Positions 32,544 through 44,553 of a stretch of DNA of 64,000 nucleotides are shown here, piece by piece. The translations under genes were made by a program, and so were the position numbers. The notes beneath the pieces are model-generated. The model searched no databases and was not told where the DNA came from. It worked only from the letters and a program-made list of their open reading frames with translations. This stretch comes from Streptomyces nigra (lineage in GTDB: Bacteria > Actinomycetota > Actinomycetes > Streptomycetales > Streptomycetaceae): positions 2,472,501 to 2,536,500 of the forward strand of contig NZ_CP029043.1 in assembly GCF_003074055.1 (NCBI RefSeq), written 5' to 3'. The stretch's first letter is position 1, and each line of letters begins with the position of its first letter.

Positions 32544-35500
32544 ATGATCAACAGCCCCCAGCGCGAACCGAAGCCGGGCGCGAGACGCGCGGCGCGCATA
32601 GCCGTGGCCGCCGGCCTGGTCGCCGCGCTCTCCGCGGCAGGGCCGATACCCGCGGCCGTCGCTGCGGACAGCGCTCCCGCGACGGCGGACCCTAGTGTGA
32701 AGTCCGCGCACGACAAGCTCGGTTCGGACGACGCCGACCGCCTCGCCGAGGCCAAGGCGAGCGGCGAGAAGTACGTCACCATGATGGTCGCGACCGCCCC
32801 CGGCCAGACCGAGAAGGTCGCCGCGGAGCTGGACGCGGTCGGCTCCGTCGGCCAGAGCTACGACAAGCTCGGCTACGTCCGGGCGACGGTTCCCACCCGC
32901 AAGGCGGACGCGGCCATCTCGGCCGCGACCAAGCTCTCCTCCGTGCACGGTATCGACCTGCGCGAGGAGATCCCCCTGGACGACCCGGCCGTCTCGACGA
33001 AGAAGTCGACGGCCTCGGCGACCACGTACTCCGGTCCCTCGAAGAAGACCCCCGCGGAGAACCCCTACAACCCGTCCTTCGAGACGGGCGCCGTCGACTT
33101 CGTGAAGAAGAACCCGAAGGCGGACGGCCGCGGCATCACCATCGGCATCCTGGACTCGGGCATCGACCTGGGCCACCCCGCGCTGCAGAAGACCACCACC
33201 GGCGAGCGCAAGATCGTCGACTGGGTCACCGCCACCGACCCGATCGTCGACAGCGACCGCACCTGGCGCCCGATGACGACCTCCGTCTCCGGCCCCTCCT
33301 TCACCTACGGCGGCAAGACCTGGAAGGCGCCCGCCGGTTCGTACCAGGTGAGCACCTTCGCGGAGTCGTACACCACCGGCGGTGACGCGGCGGGCGACGC
33401 CAACCGCGACGGCGACACGACCGACGTCTGGGGCGTCCTGTACGACGCCGCGAACGGCACGGTCCGCGTCGACCTGAACAACAACGGCGACTTCGGTGAC
33501 GACACCCCGATGAAGCCGTACAAGGACGGCTACCAGATCGGGTACTTCGGCACCGACAACCCGTCCACGGACGTGGTGGAGCGCCAACCGTTCGTCGTGC
33601 AGATCCGCAAGGACGTGCCGATGGACCCGTACGGCGGCGACTGGGTCGGCAAGAAGGTCGACTTCGTCAACATCGGTGTCATCGAGTCGGAGCACGGCAC
33701 GCACGTCGCCGGCATCACCGCCGCGAACGGCCTGTTCGGCGGCAAGATGAACGGCGCGGCGCCCGGCGCCAAGCTGGTCGCCTCCCGTGCCTGCACCTGG
33801 ACCGGCGGCTGCACCAACGTGGCGCTCACCGAGGGCATGATCGACCTCGTCGTCAACCGCGGCGTCGACATCGTCAACATGTCCATCGGCGGCCTGCCGG
33901 CGCTGAACGACGGCAACAACGCGCGCGCCGAGCTCTACACGCGCCTCATCGACACCTACGGCGTCCAGCTGGTGATCTCCGCGGGCAACTCCGGCCCCGG
34001 CGCGAACACCATCGGCGACCCGGGTCTGGCCGACAAGGTCATCTCGGTCGGCGCGACCGTCTCCAAGGACACCTGGGCCGCCAACTACGGCTCGGTCGTG
34101 GAGAAGAAGTACGCGATGATGCCGTTCTCCTCGCGCGGCCCGCGTGAGGACGGCGGCTTCACCCCGACGCTCTCCGCGCCGGGCGCGGCGATCAACACCA
34201 TCCAGACCTGGCTGCCGGGCGCCCCGGTCGCCGAGGCGGGCTACAAGCTGCCGGCCGGCTACGGCATGCTGCAGGGCACCTCGATGGCCTCCCCGCAGGC
34301 CGCCGGCGCGTCCGCGCTGCTGCTGAGCGCCGCGAAGCAGAAGGGCATCGACCTGACGCCCGCGAAGCTGCGCACCGCGCTGACCTCGACCGCCGACCAC
34401 ATCAAGGGTGTGCAGGCGTACGAGGAGGGTGCCGGCCTCATCAACATCGTGGACGCCTGGAAGTCGATCCGTAAGGGCGCCACCGCCCACGAGTACACGG
34501 TGAAGGCGCCGGTCGACACCGCGATCGACCAGTTCCTGAAGACGCCGGGCCACGGCACCGGCATCTACGACCGCGAGGGCGGCCTCAAGGCCGGGCAGAA
34601 GAAGACGTACGACGTCACGATCACCCGGACGTCCGGCGCGGACAAGGCGATCCGCCACGAGCTGCACCTGGAGAACAACGCCGGGGGCACCTTCGAGATC
34701 GTCGGTTCGGACGAGATCCGTCTCGGCCTGAACAAGCCGGTCACCGTGAAGATCTCCGCCAAGCCGTCCTCGGCCGGCCTGAAGAGCGCGATCCTCGAGG
34801 TCGACGACCCGCGCACCGAGGGCATCGACAAGCTGGTCCTCAACACGGTCGTGGTCTCGGCCCCGCTGAAGTACACGCACGCGGCGTCCGGTTCGGTGCA
34901 GCGCAACAGCACCGCGTCCTACTTCGTGACCGTGCCCGAGGGCGCCAAGTCGCTGGAGGTCGCGATGAGCGGCCTGAAGGACAAGAGCCAGACCCGGTTC
35001 ATCGCCATCCACCCCTACGGCGTCCCGGCGGACAACACCGGCACCCCGTACTGCTACAACAACTACCTCGACGGCAACGGCTGCAAGCCGGACGTTCGCG
35101 CGTACGCCGACCCGCAGCCCGGCGTCTGGGAGATCGAGGTCGAGGCGCGCCGTACCTCGCCGCTGCTCGACAACCCGTACAAGCTGGACGTCACCGTCCT
35201 CGGCGCGGCCTTCGACCCGGAGACCGTGACCGTCCCCGAGGCCAAGGTCGGCACGCCGGCCGCCGCCTCCTGGAAGGTGACGAACAAGTACGCCGCGATC
35301 GACGGAAAGCTGGCCGGCGGTCCGCTGGGCTCCTCGAAGTCGGCGCGTCCGTCGATCACCGAGGGCGTCACGCAGACCACCACGGTCGACGTGCCCGAGG
35401 GCGCCGCGTCGCTGGACGTCTCCATCGGCAACGTCTCCGACACGGCCGCCGACCTCGACCTGGCCGTCTACGACGCGTCCGGCACCAAGGTCGCCAGCTC

Positions 35501-35831
35501 CGCGGACGGCGACTCCGAGGAGGCCGTCTCCGTCCCGAAGCCGGCCGCCGGCACGTACACCATCGAGGTGGACGGCTACTCGGTGCCGAGCGGCACGACG
35601 GCGTACGACTACCTGGACGTGTTCTTCTCCGCCTCCCTCGGCACCGTCAAGGTGGACGAGTCGGCGCCGGTGAAGCTCGCGACGGGCGAGTCGGTCACGG
35701 TCGACGCCACGGTCACCGCGGCCGCCGAGGCCCCGGCCGGCCGTGAGTTCTTCGGCCAGGTCCAGCTGCTGAACGCGCGCGGCACCGCCGCGGGCGTGGC
35801 CAGCGTGAAGATCGAGAAGGTCACCCCGTAG
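32544..35831 (+). CDS. Secreted subtilisin-like serine protease (S8 family)
   Basis: About 1095 residues. A basic N-terminus and signal peptide (to AVAA, near residue 42) are followed by a propeptide and then the S8 domain with the full triad: Asp204 in GILDSGID, His384 in EHGTHVAG and Ser580 in GTSMASPQ. A large insert of about 180 residues separates Asp and His. The C-terminal ~450 residues are beta-rich modules with a prepeptidase-like pattern (PAAGTYTIEVDGY). ATG 32544 is preferred over ATG 32538 because AAGGG lies 6 bp before it. A calcium-stabilised exoprotease is likely. Substrate unknown. Confidence 0.9.
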   Translation: MINSPQREPKPGARRAARIAVAAGLVAALSAAGPIPAAVAADSAPATADPSVKSAHDKLGSDDADRLAEAKASGEKYVTMMVATAPGQTEKVAAELDAVGSVGQSYDKLGYVRATVPTRKADAAISAATKLSSVHGIDLREEIPLDDPAVSTKKSTASATTYSGPSKKTPAENPYNPSFETGAVDFVKKNPKADGRGITIGILDSGIDLGHPALQKTTTGERKIVDWVTATDPIVDSDRTWRPMTTSVSGPSFTYGGKTWKAPAGSYQVSTFAESYTTGGDAAGDANRDGDTTDVWGVLYDAANGTVRVDLNNNGDFGDDTPMKPYKDGYQIGYFGTDNPSTDVVERQPFVVQIRKDVPMDPYGGDWVGKKVDFVNIGVIESEHGTHVAGITAANGLFGGKMNGAAPGAKLVASRACTWTGGCTNVALTEGMIDLVVNRGVDIVNMSIGGLPALNDGNNARAELYTRLIDTYGVQLVISAGNSGPGANTIGDPGLADKVISVGATVSKDTWAANYGSVVEKKYAMMPFSSRGPREDGGFTPTLSAPGAAINTIQTWLPGAPVAEAGYKLPAGYGMLQGTSMASPQAAGASALLLSAAKQKGIDLTPAKLRTALTSTADHIKGVQAYEEGAGLINIVDAWKSIRKGATAHEYTVKAPVDTAIDQFLKTPGHGTGIYDREGGLKAGQKKTYDVTITRTSGADKAIRHELHLENNAGGTFEIVGSDEIRLGLNKPVTVKISAKPSSAGLKSAILEVDDPRTEGIDKLVLNTVVVSAPLKYTHAASGSVQRNSTASYFVTVPEGAKSLEVAMSGLKDKSQTRFIAIHPYGVPADNTGTPYCYNNYLDGNGCKPDVRAYADPQPGVWEIEVEARRTSPLLDNPYKLDVTVLGAAFDPETVTVPEAKVGTPAAASWKVTNKYAAIDGKLAGGPLGSSKSARPSITEGVTQTTTVDVPEGAASLDVSIGNVSDTAADLDLAVYDASGTKVASSADGDSEEAVSVPKPAAGTYTIEVDGYSVPSGTTAYDYLDVFFSASLGTVKVDESAPVKLATGESVTVDATVTAAAEAPAGREFFGQVQLLNARGTAAGVASVKIEKVTP

Positions 35832-35847
35832 CCACGGGCGGGACCAT

Positions 35848-35877
35848 GGGGCGGGCGTCCGGTCGGGCGCCCGCCCC
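35848..35877. terminator. Bidirectional terminator between protease and membrane-protein gene
   Basis: A perfect 10-bp GC stem (35848-35857 with 35868-35877), 10-nt loop, between convergent genes. Confidence 0.7.
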
Positions 35878-35881
35878 TTCG

Positions 35882-38561
<2,680 letters not shown>

Positions 38562-38579
38562 CCGCCGCGCGGAAGCGGA

Positions 38580-38612
38580 AAGGGGCGCCCACCGGTTCGG
38601 TGGGCGCCCCTT
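38580..38612. terminator. Bidirectional terminator between asd and pepN copy 2
   Basis: A perfect 15-bp stem (38580-38594 with 38598-38612) with a 3-nt loop, between convergent genes. Confidence 0.85.
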
Positions 38613-38630
38613 CGTCGTCGTCGGGAGCGG

Positions 38631-41210
38631 TTACCCCTGCTCGGCCGCCGCGTCCGCGGCCTGGGCCTTCAGCGCCCGCTCCACACCGGAACGGGACTCC
38701 GAGACCAGACGGCGCAGCGCCGCGTTGGGCTGCGCCTCCGCCAGCCAGGCGTCGGTGCGGCGCAGGGTCTCCTCGGAGACCTGGAGCGCCGGGTAGAGGC
38801 CGACCGCGATCTGCTGGGCGATCTCGTGCGAACGGGACTCCCAGATGTCCTTGACGACCTCGAAGTACCGCTCCGTGTACGGGGCGAGCAGCTCGCGCTG
38901 GTCGGTCTGGACGAAGCCCGCGATGACCGACTCCTGGACGGCGTTCGGAAGCTTGTCGGACTCGATGACGGACGCCCACGCCTCGGCCTTGGCCTCGGCG
39001 CTCGGGCGGGCGGCGCGGGCGGTGGCGGCGTGGCGCTCGCCGGCGGCCGTACGGTCCCGCTCGTACTCGGCGGCGATCTCCGACTCGTCGTAGCGGCCCA
39101 CGGCGGCCAGACGCTCCACGAACGCCCAGCGCAGCTCCGTGTCGACGGTCAGGCCCTCGATGGTCTGGGAGCCGTCCAGCAGGGCCTCCAGCAGGTCCAG
39201 CTGCTCCGGGGTGCGGGCGGTGGCCGCGAAGGCGCGCGCCCAGGCCAGCTGGTGGTCGCTGCCCGGCTCGGCCGCGCGCAGATGGGCCAGCGTGGCGTCC
39301 GTCCAGCGGTTGAGCAGCGCCTCGCGGGCGGCCGGGGCGGCGTACAGGTCGATGGCCAGCTTGACCTGGCGCTGCAGCGACTGCACGACACCGATGTCGG
39401 ACTCCTTGCCGATGCCCGACAGGACCAGGGACAGGTAGTCGCGGGTGGCGAGCTCGCCGTCACGGGTCATGTCCCAGGAGGACGCCCAGCACAGGGCGCG
39501 GGACAGCGAGGAGTCGAAGTCGCCGAGGTGTTCGGTGACGAAGCCGAGGGACTGCTCGTCCAGGCGGACCTTGGCGTACGACAGGTCGTCGTCGTTGAGC
39601 AGGACGACCTGCGGGCGGGGCGTGCCGGTGAGCTGCGGCACGGCGGTCAGCTCGCCGTCGACGTCCAGCTCGAGGCGCTGGTCGCGGCGGAGCTTGCCGG
39701 TGGCCTCGTCCAGGTTGTAGAGGCCGACCGCGATGCGGTGCGGGCGCAGGGTGGGCTCGCCCTTGGCGCCCGCGGGCAGCGCGGGGGCGTCCTGGCGGAT
39801 GGCGAAAGAGGTGATCGTGCCGCTGTCGTCGGTCTCGATCTCGGGGCGCAGGACGTTGATGCCGGCGGTCTCCAGCCACGCCTTCGACCAGGTCTTCAGA
39901 TCGCGGCCGGAGGTCTCCTCCAGGGCGCCGAGCAGGTCGGACAGCCGGGTGTTGCCGAACGCGTGCCGCTTGAAGTACGCCTGCACGCCCCGGAAGAACT
40001 CGTCCTGCCCGACGTAGGAGACGAGCTGCTTGAGGACGGAGGCGCCCTTGGCGTAGGTGATGCCGTCGAAGTTGACGAGGACGTCGTCCAGGTCGCGGAT
40101 CTCGGCCATGATCGGGTGCGTGGAGGGCAGCTGGTCCTGCCGGTACGCCCAGGTCTTCATCTGGTTGGCGAACGTCGTCCACGCGTGCGGCCAGCGGGTG
40201 CCGGGGGCGTGCGCCTGGCAGGCGATGGAGGTGTAGGTGGCGAACGACTCGTTCAGCCACAGGTCGTTCCACCACTCCATGGTGACCAGGTCGCCGAACC
40301 ACATGTGGGCCAGCTCGTGCAGGATGGTCTCGGCGCGGCTCAGGTACGCCGCGTCGGTCACCTTGGAGCGGAAGACGTACTGGTCGCGGATGGTCACCGC
40401 GCCCGCGTTCTCCATGGCGCCCGCATTGAACTCGGGGACGAACAGCTGGTCGTACTTCTCGAACGGGTACGCGTAGTCGAACTTCTCCTGGAACCAGTCG
40501 AAGCCCTGCCGGGTCACCTCGAAGATGGCGTCCGCGTCGAGGTACTCGGCGAGGGACGGGCGGCAGTAGATGCCGAGCGGCACGGACTGCCCGTCCTTCT
40601 CGTACACGCTGTGCACCGAGTGGTACGGGCCGGCGATCAGCGCGGTGATGTACGTCGAGATCCGGGGCGTCGGCGCGAACGTCCAGACGTTGTCCTTCGG
40701 TTCGGGCGTCGGCGAGTTGGAGACGACCGTCCAGCCCTCGGGCGCCTTCACGGTGAACTGGAAGGTGGCCTTCAGGTCGGGCTGCTCGAACGACGCGAAC
40801 ACGCGCCGGGCGTCGGGCACCTCGAACTGGGTGTACAGGTAGACCTGCTGGTCGACGGGGTCGACGAAGCGGTGCAGGCCCTCGCCGGTGTTGGTGTACG
40901 CGCAGTCGGCGACGACGCGCAGGACGTTGCGTCCCTGGAGCAGGCCCGGCAGGGTGATGCGGGAGTCCTCGAAGACCTCGCCCGGGTCGAGCTGGTCTCC
41001 GTTCAGGGTCACCTCGTGGACGGTCGGTGCCACGAGGTCGATGAAGGAGTCGGCGCCGTTCTCCGCGACGTCGAAGCGCACCGTCGTGACGGACCGGTAC
41101 GTGCCGCCCTCTGGCGCCCCGGAGAGGTCGAGATCGATCTCGTACGAGTCCACGGTGAGCAGCTTCGCCCGCTGCTGTGCCTCTTCGCGGGTCAGGTTTG
41201 TGCCAGGCAC
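38631..41210 (-). CDS. pepN: Aminopeptidase N (M1 family), copy 2
   Basis: 859 residues, M1 zinc aminopeptidase: GAMEN, then HELAHMWFGDLVTMEWW with zinc ligands His298 and His302, and the Glu in NDLWLNESFATY. An ERAP1-like C-terminal domain is complete. GTG 41210 with GAGGAG upstream; longer starts have no site. Same architecture and length as the copy at 22218-24800, but clearly diverged in sequence, so an old duplication rather than a recent one. Probably the housekeeping enzyme of the pair, though which is which cannot be told. Confidence 0.93.
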   Translation of the reverse strand: MPGTNLTREEAQQRAKLLTVDSYEIDLDLSGAPEGGTYRSVTTVRFDVAENGADSFIDLVAPTVHEVTLNGDQLDPGEVFEDSRITLPGLLQGRNVLRVVADCAYTNTGEGLHRFVDPVDQQVYLYTQFEVPDARRVFASFEQPDLKATFQFTVKAPEGWTVVSNSPTPEPKDNVWTFAPTPRISTYITALIAGPYHSVHSVYEKDGQSVPLGIYCRPSLAEYLDADAIFEVTRQGFDWFQEKFDYAYPFEKYDQLFVPEFNAGAMENAGAVTIRDQYVFRSKVTDAAYLSRAETILHELAHMWFGDLVTMEWWNDLWLNESFATYTSIACQAHAPGTRWPHAWTTFANQMKTWAYRQDQLPSTHPIMAEIRDLDDVLVNFDGITYAKGASVLKQLVSYVGQDEFFRGVQAYFKRHAFGNTRLSDLLGALEETSGRDLKTWSKAWLETAGINVLRPEIETDDSGTITSFAIRQDAPALPAGAKGEPTLRPHRIAVGLYNLDEATGKLRRDQRLELDVDGELTAVPQLTGTPRPQVVLLNDDDLSYAKVRLDEQSLGFVTEHLGDFDSSLSRALCWASSWDMTRDGELATRDYLSLVLSGIGKESDIGVVQSLQRQVKLAIDLYAAPAAREALLNRWTDATLAHLRAAEPGSDHQLAWARAFAATARTPEQLDLLEALLDGSQTIEGLTVDTELRWAFVERLAAVGRYDESEIAAEYERDRTAAGERHAATARAARPSAEAKAEAWASVIESDKLPNAVQESVIAGFVQTDQRELLAPYTERYFEVVKDIWESRSHEIAQQIAVGLYPALQVSEETLRRTDAWLAEAQPNAALRRLVSESRSGVERALKAQAADAAAEQG

Positions 41211-41322
41211 GCGGTCATCTCCTCGATATGTGTGGGTTCGGTCATCCTTCCATGGGACCTGACCGGAACGCGATGTCCAATACCCGCCGGTGGGCGGGGT
41301 CCGCGCGCGCGAGGCTGGGCCC

Positions 41323-41811
41323 ATGACGACCCATCTCGTACATGCCATCGGTCCGGCGGTCCTGAAGGAGTTGCGCTCCACCGACGACGCGGGACGCCGG
41401 ATGGTTCCCGTGACGGACGACGAGGGCGGGGCGCCGCTGCGCTGCTGCCTGCGCCGTGGCGAGCCCGGTGAGCGCGTCGCCCTCGTCTCGTACGCCCCGC
41501 TGCGCCGCTGGGCGGCGGGCGCGGGTGTCGATCCGGGGGCCTACGACGAACAGGGCCCGGTGTTCGTGCACGCCGAGGAGTGCGACGGCCCGGCCGGCGA
41601 CGGCCCGCCCCTCGACGGCCCGCCCTTCGACGGGGCGCACCGGGTGGTGCGCCGCTACTCGGCGGACGGGGGGATCCTCGGCGGCCGGCTGGTGGAGCCG
41701 GGGGGCCTCGACGCGGCGTTCGCGCAGGCGTTCGCCGATCCGGCCGTGGAGTTCGTCCATGTGCGGGCCGTGGAGTACGGCTGCTTCCTGTACGAGGTGC
41801 GCCGGGGCTGA
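41323..41811 (+). CDS. DUF1203 family protein
   Basis: 162 residues. The conserved pattern EPGERVALVSYAPL and DEQGPVFVHAEEC identifies the DUF1203 family, whose function is unknown. A short Gly-Asp-Pro-rich insert repeats around residues 88-102 (DGPPLDGPPFDG). It starts 113 bp from the divergent pepN and ends 18 bp from the convergent monooxygenase. Confidence 0.75.
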   Translation: MTTHLVHAIGPAVLKELRSTDDAGRRMVPVTDDEGGAPLRCCLRRGEPGERVALVSYAPLRRWAAGAGVDPGAYDEQGPVFVHAEECDGPAGDGPPLDGPPFDGAHRVVRRYSADGGILGGRLVEPGGLDAAFAQAFADPAVEFVHVRAVEYGCFLYEVRRG

Positions 41812-41828
41812 GCCGGTGGCGGGCACGG

Positions 41829-43289
41829 TCAGCCCAGGTGGGCCTTGAGGGCCGCCTCGACGGCCGCCGGGTCGGCGTCGTCCGCCGCCCAGGCCGCGTA
41901 TCCGTCGGGCCGGACCAGAACGGTGGTGCGGCTGCCGTCCGCCCACTGCTCGCGGCGCACCAGGCCGTCCCGCCCGGTGTCCGTCCGCTCTCCGGCCGCC
42001 GGGGTGACCAGGACGAACCCCCGGTCGCGCAGGGCCTCGTAGAGGCGGCCGCCGCCGAGGAGGGCCGCGTCCGGCACCCGGTCGCCGGTCAGCGGGTGGG
42101 CGCCGCGCGGGGCGGGGTAGCGGTAGCCGATGCCCGAGATCTGGGCCAGGGCCTTGGCGCGGACCGGGCGGACGGCACGGCCGACGGCGGAGACCACGGC
42201 CCGCACGACCCGCAGCGCCGGGGTCTGGGCACGGGCGAGCCGGACCAGTCCGCCGCTGCTGCGCAGCACGGCCTCGCCGACCGGGTGGCGCTCGGCGTGG
42301 TAGCTGTCGAGCAGCCCCTCGGGCGCCCGCCCCCGCACGGCCGCCGCCAGCTTCCAGCTGAGGTTCGCGGCGTCCTGGAGACCGGTGTTCATGCCCTGGC
42401 CGCCGGCCGGCGAGTGCACGTGCGCGGCGTCGCCGGCGAGGAAGACCCGCCCCACCCGGTACTGGGGGACCTGCCGTTCGTCGCTGTGGAACCGGGAGAG
42501 CCAGCGGGCGTCGTGCATACCGTGGTCGGTGCCGAGCGCCCGCCGGGTGACCTCCCTGACCTCCTCCAGGTCGAGCGGGACGTCGTCGGGCACCTCGTGC
42601 CGGCGGTCCCAGCCCATGACGCGGTACCAGCCGTCGCCGAAGGAGGCGATCATCGCGAAGGTGCCGCCGGTGCCGTCGACGGTGAGCACACCCGCGGGCG
42701 GCTGGGCGAGGCGGACGTCGGCGAGGAAGAGGGACTTGATGACGGAGGTGCCGGGGAAGGGCAGGCCGAGCGCGCGGCGCACGGCGCTGCGGTGCCCGTC
42801 GGTGCCGACGACGTAGGCGGCGCGGAGGGTGGCGGCGGTGCCGTCCGGGGTGCGCACGTCCACGTCGATGCCGGTCGCGTCCTGCCGCAGCCCCGTGACC
42901 TCGTGCTCGTACCGGAAGTCGACGCCGAGGTCGCGGGCCCGCCGCTCCAGCAGCCGCTCGACCTCGTACTGCGGGGTGACGAGGAGGAAGGGGAAGCGGG
43001 ACGGGAGGGTGCCGAGGTCGAGGGTGAGCCGGCGGAAGAGGCGCAGGCCGGTGATGGTGGTGCCGGTGGCGATCAGGTCGTCGGCGAGGCCGCGGGCGTC
43101 GAGCTGCTCCAGGGTGCGGGCGTGGACGCCGAAGGCGCGGGAGAGGTTGCTGATCGTGTGCGGGCGCCGCTCCAGGACGGTGACGGGGACGCCGGCGCCG
43201 GCGAGGTCGCCGGCGAGGAGCAGGCCGGTGGGACCGGAGCCGACGACGATCACGGTGTCGCGGGTGCTGTCGGTGCGGTTGCCGCTCAT
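41829..43289 (-). CDS. FAD-dependent aromatic monooxygenase (PheA/TfdB, PF01494 family)
   Basis: 486 residues. The FAD motif is VIVVGSGPTGLLLAGDLAGA, and the second FAD signature GRVFLAGDAAHVHSPAGGQG. VVGTDGHRSAVR gives the DG motif. A C-terminal thioredoxin-like domain is of usual length. This family hydroxylates phenols and polyketide aromatics using NAD(P)H. It is divergent from a TetR gene, with an array of operator-like repeats filling the gap, so expression is probably induced by its substrate or an antibiotic. It resembles hydroxylases that inactivate or tailor polyketides. Confidence 0.88.
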   Translation of the reverse strand: MSGNRTDSTRDTVIVVGSGPTGLLLAGDLAGAGVPVTVLERRPHTISNLSRAFGVHARTLEQLDARGLADDLIATGTTITGLRLFRRLTLDLGTLPSRFPFLLVTPQYEVERLLERRARDLGVDFRYEHEVTGLRQDATGIDVDVRTPDGTAATLRAAYVVGTDGHRSAVRRALGLPFPGTSVIKSLFLADVRLAQPPAGVLTVDGTGGTFAMIASFGDGWYRVMGWDRRHEVPDDVPLDLEEVREVTRRALGTDHGMHDARWLSRFHSDERQVPQYRVGRVFLAGDAAHVHSPAGGQGMNTGLQDAANLSWKLAAAVRGRAPEGLLDSYHAERHPVGEAVLRSSGGLVRLARAQTPALRVVRAVVSAVGRAVRPVRAKALAQISGIGYRYPAPRGAHPLTGDRVPDAALLGGGRLYEALRDRGFVLVTPAAGERTDTGRDGLVRREQWADGSRTTVLVRPDGYAAWAADDADPAAVEAALKAHLG

Positions 43290-43312
43290 GAGAGACCCTC
43301 CCGAACGATGTC

Positions 43313-43480
43313 AACGATCGTTGGCCAACATCTGTAGGTCAACAGCCTCAGGTCAACAACTGTTGGTCAACGCTTGTTGGCAACGGTAGGACCGAGCCCG
43401 ATGAAATGTCAACGCTTGTTGGCCATCGCTCGTTGGCCAATGCTTGTTGGCCCACGCATGTTGGCCTACGGTTGTTGATA
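43313..43480. repeat. Array of 14-bp operator-like repeats between FAD monooxygenase and TetR
   Basis: Consensus AACGCTTGTTGGCC. Five units run 43313-43381 and five run 43411-43480, separated by 29 bp (43382-43410) of degenerate units, so the whole 168 bp keeps a 14-bp register. Units are dyads (GGCCAAC-N4-GTTGGCC), and the first unit holds the perfect palindrome CAACGATCGTTG (43312-43323). The last unit runs to the A of the TetR ATG. Repeated TetR operator sites are the simplest reading. Confidence 0.9.
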
Positions 43481-44058
43481 TGAACCAGAGCAGGCCCCGC
43501 ACCCCCCGCCGCTCCGACGCCACCCGCACGGCGATCCTCGACGCGGCCCGCGAGCGCTTCGCGGCCGACGGCTACGACCGCGCCACCATTCGCGCCATCG
43601 CCCGCGACGCGAACATCGACCCCTCGATGGTGATGCGCTACTACGGCAACAAGGAAGGCCTCTTCGCGGCGGCGGTGGCGATCGACCTGAAGCTGCCGGA
43701 CCCGGCGTCCCTGAGCCCCGACCGGGCCGGGCAGGCCCTGGTGACCCACTTCCTGACGATGTGGGAGCAGAACGAGGTGCTCACGGCCCTGCTGCGGGTC
43801 GGCGCGACCAACGAGGCGGGCGCCGAGCGGATGCAGGGCATCTTCGCGGACCAGCTGCTTCCGCTGGCCCTGCGGGTGTGCCCCGACCCCGAACAGGCTC
43901 CGGCCCGGGCCGCGCTGGCGTCCTCACAGCTGCTCGGCCTGGCCCTCACCCGCTATGTGCTGCGCTTCCCGCCCGCGGTGGCGCTGGCCCCCGAGGAGAT
44001 CGTGGCGTGGCTGGCGCCGACGGTGCAGCGGTATCTCACCGCGCCGCACCCGGCGTAG
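43480..44058 (+). CDS. TetR-family transcriptional regulator
   Basis: 192 residues. The helix-turn-helix contains ATIRAIARDANIDPSMVMRY then YGNKEGLF, typical of TetR. The C-terminal ligand domain is about 140 residues. The ATG at 43480 overlaps the last repeat of the operator array, so the gene is likely autoregulated. Divergent from and presumably controlling the FAD monooxygenase. The ligand is likely the monooxygenase substrate or a related aromatic. Confidence 0.88.
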   Translation: MNQSRPRTPRRSDATRTAILDAARERFAADGYDRATIRAIARDANIDPSMVMRYYGNKEGLFAAAVAIDLKLPDPASLSPDRAGQALVTHFLTMWEQNEVLTALLRVGATNEAGAERMQGIFADQLLPLALRVCPDPEQAPARAALASSQLLGLALTRYVLRFPPAVALAPEEIVAWLAPTVQRYLTAPHPA

Positions 44059-44081
44059 AAGCGGAGCCACCGGCGCACGCA

Positions 44082-44142
44082 CGAGGGCGCCGGCCCCGCC
44101 GGGCTACGCACACGCGTACACGGAACGGGACCGGCGCCCTCG
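44082..44142 (+). terminator. Hairpin between tetR and small membrane protein gene
   Basis: A perfect 12-bp stem (44082-44093 with 44131-44142) with a long 37-nt loop, between convergent genes. Terminator function likely for both sides. Confidence 0.5.
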
Positions 44143-44173
44143 ACAGCGCGCGGCGGACTCGGAAGAGCTCGCG

Positions 44174-44449
44174 TCAGGCCTTCGCGTCGGCCTTGGTGGT
44201 GATGTTGGAGCTGGTCGGGTCCTTCTTCTTGTGCGACTTGTCCAGCACCATGACCAGGCCCGCGATGACCGCGAAGATCACGATCGGGGCGATCACGTAC
44301 AGGGAGAGCGTCTCGATGACGCTCAGGCCCTGACCGGGGTCGTCGCCGTCGTCGCGCGTGAGCGCGAGGGCGGGGGACGACATCAGCAGCATCATCAGCG
44401 TCGTACCGGAGGCCAGGGCGCCGGCGCGCAGGGCGTTCTTCTTGTCCAC
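44174..44449 (-). CDS. Small membrane protein of unknown function
   Basis: 91 residues. An N-terminal hydrophobic stretch (LRAGALASGTTLMMLLMSSPALA) ends like a signal peptide. A second transmembrane helix lies at about residues 47-69 (ETLSLYVIAPIVIFAVIAGL), and a Lys-rich cytoplasmic tail follows (DKSHKKKD). GTG 44449 without a clear ribosome site, so it may be leaderless. Looks like a conserved Streptomyces membrane protein. Lies 104 bp downstream of malQ on the same strand. Confidence 0.6.
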   Translation of the reverse strand: MDKKNALRAGALASGTTLMMLLMSSPALALTRDDGDDPGQGLSVIETLSLYVIAPIVIFAVIAGLVMVLDKSHKKKDPTSSNITTKADAKA

Positions 44450-44553
44450 GGGCCCAAAAGTACCGAACCCCGCCGGGCGCCGCGCGCCCGGGGTGCCGTC
44501 AGGACCGCGGGCCACGTCAGGACCCGGGGGTGCCGTCAGGAACGGGGGTACCG

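Noticed and set aside
43313..43480. CRISPR array
   Set aside because: Units are 14 bp and contiguous with no spacers, and there are no cas genes; operators are a better reading.
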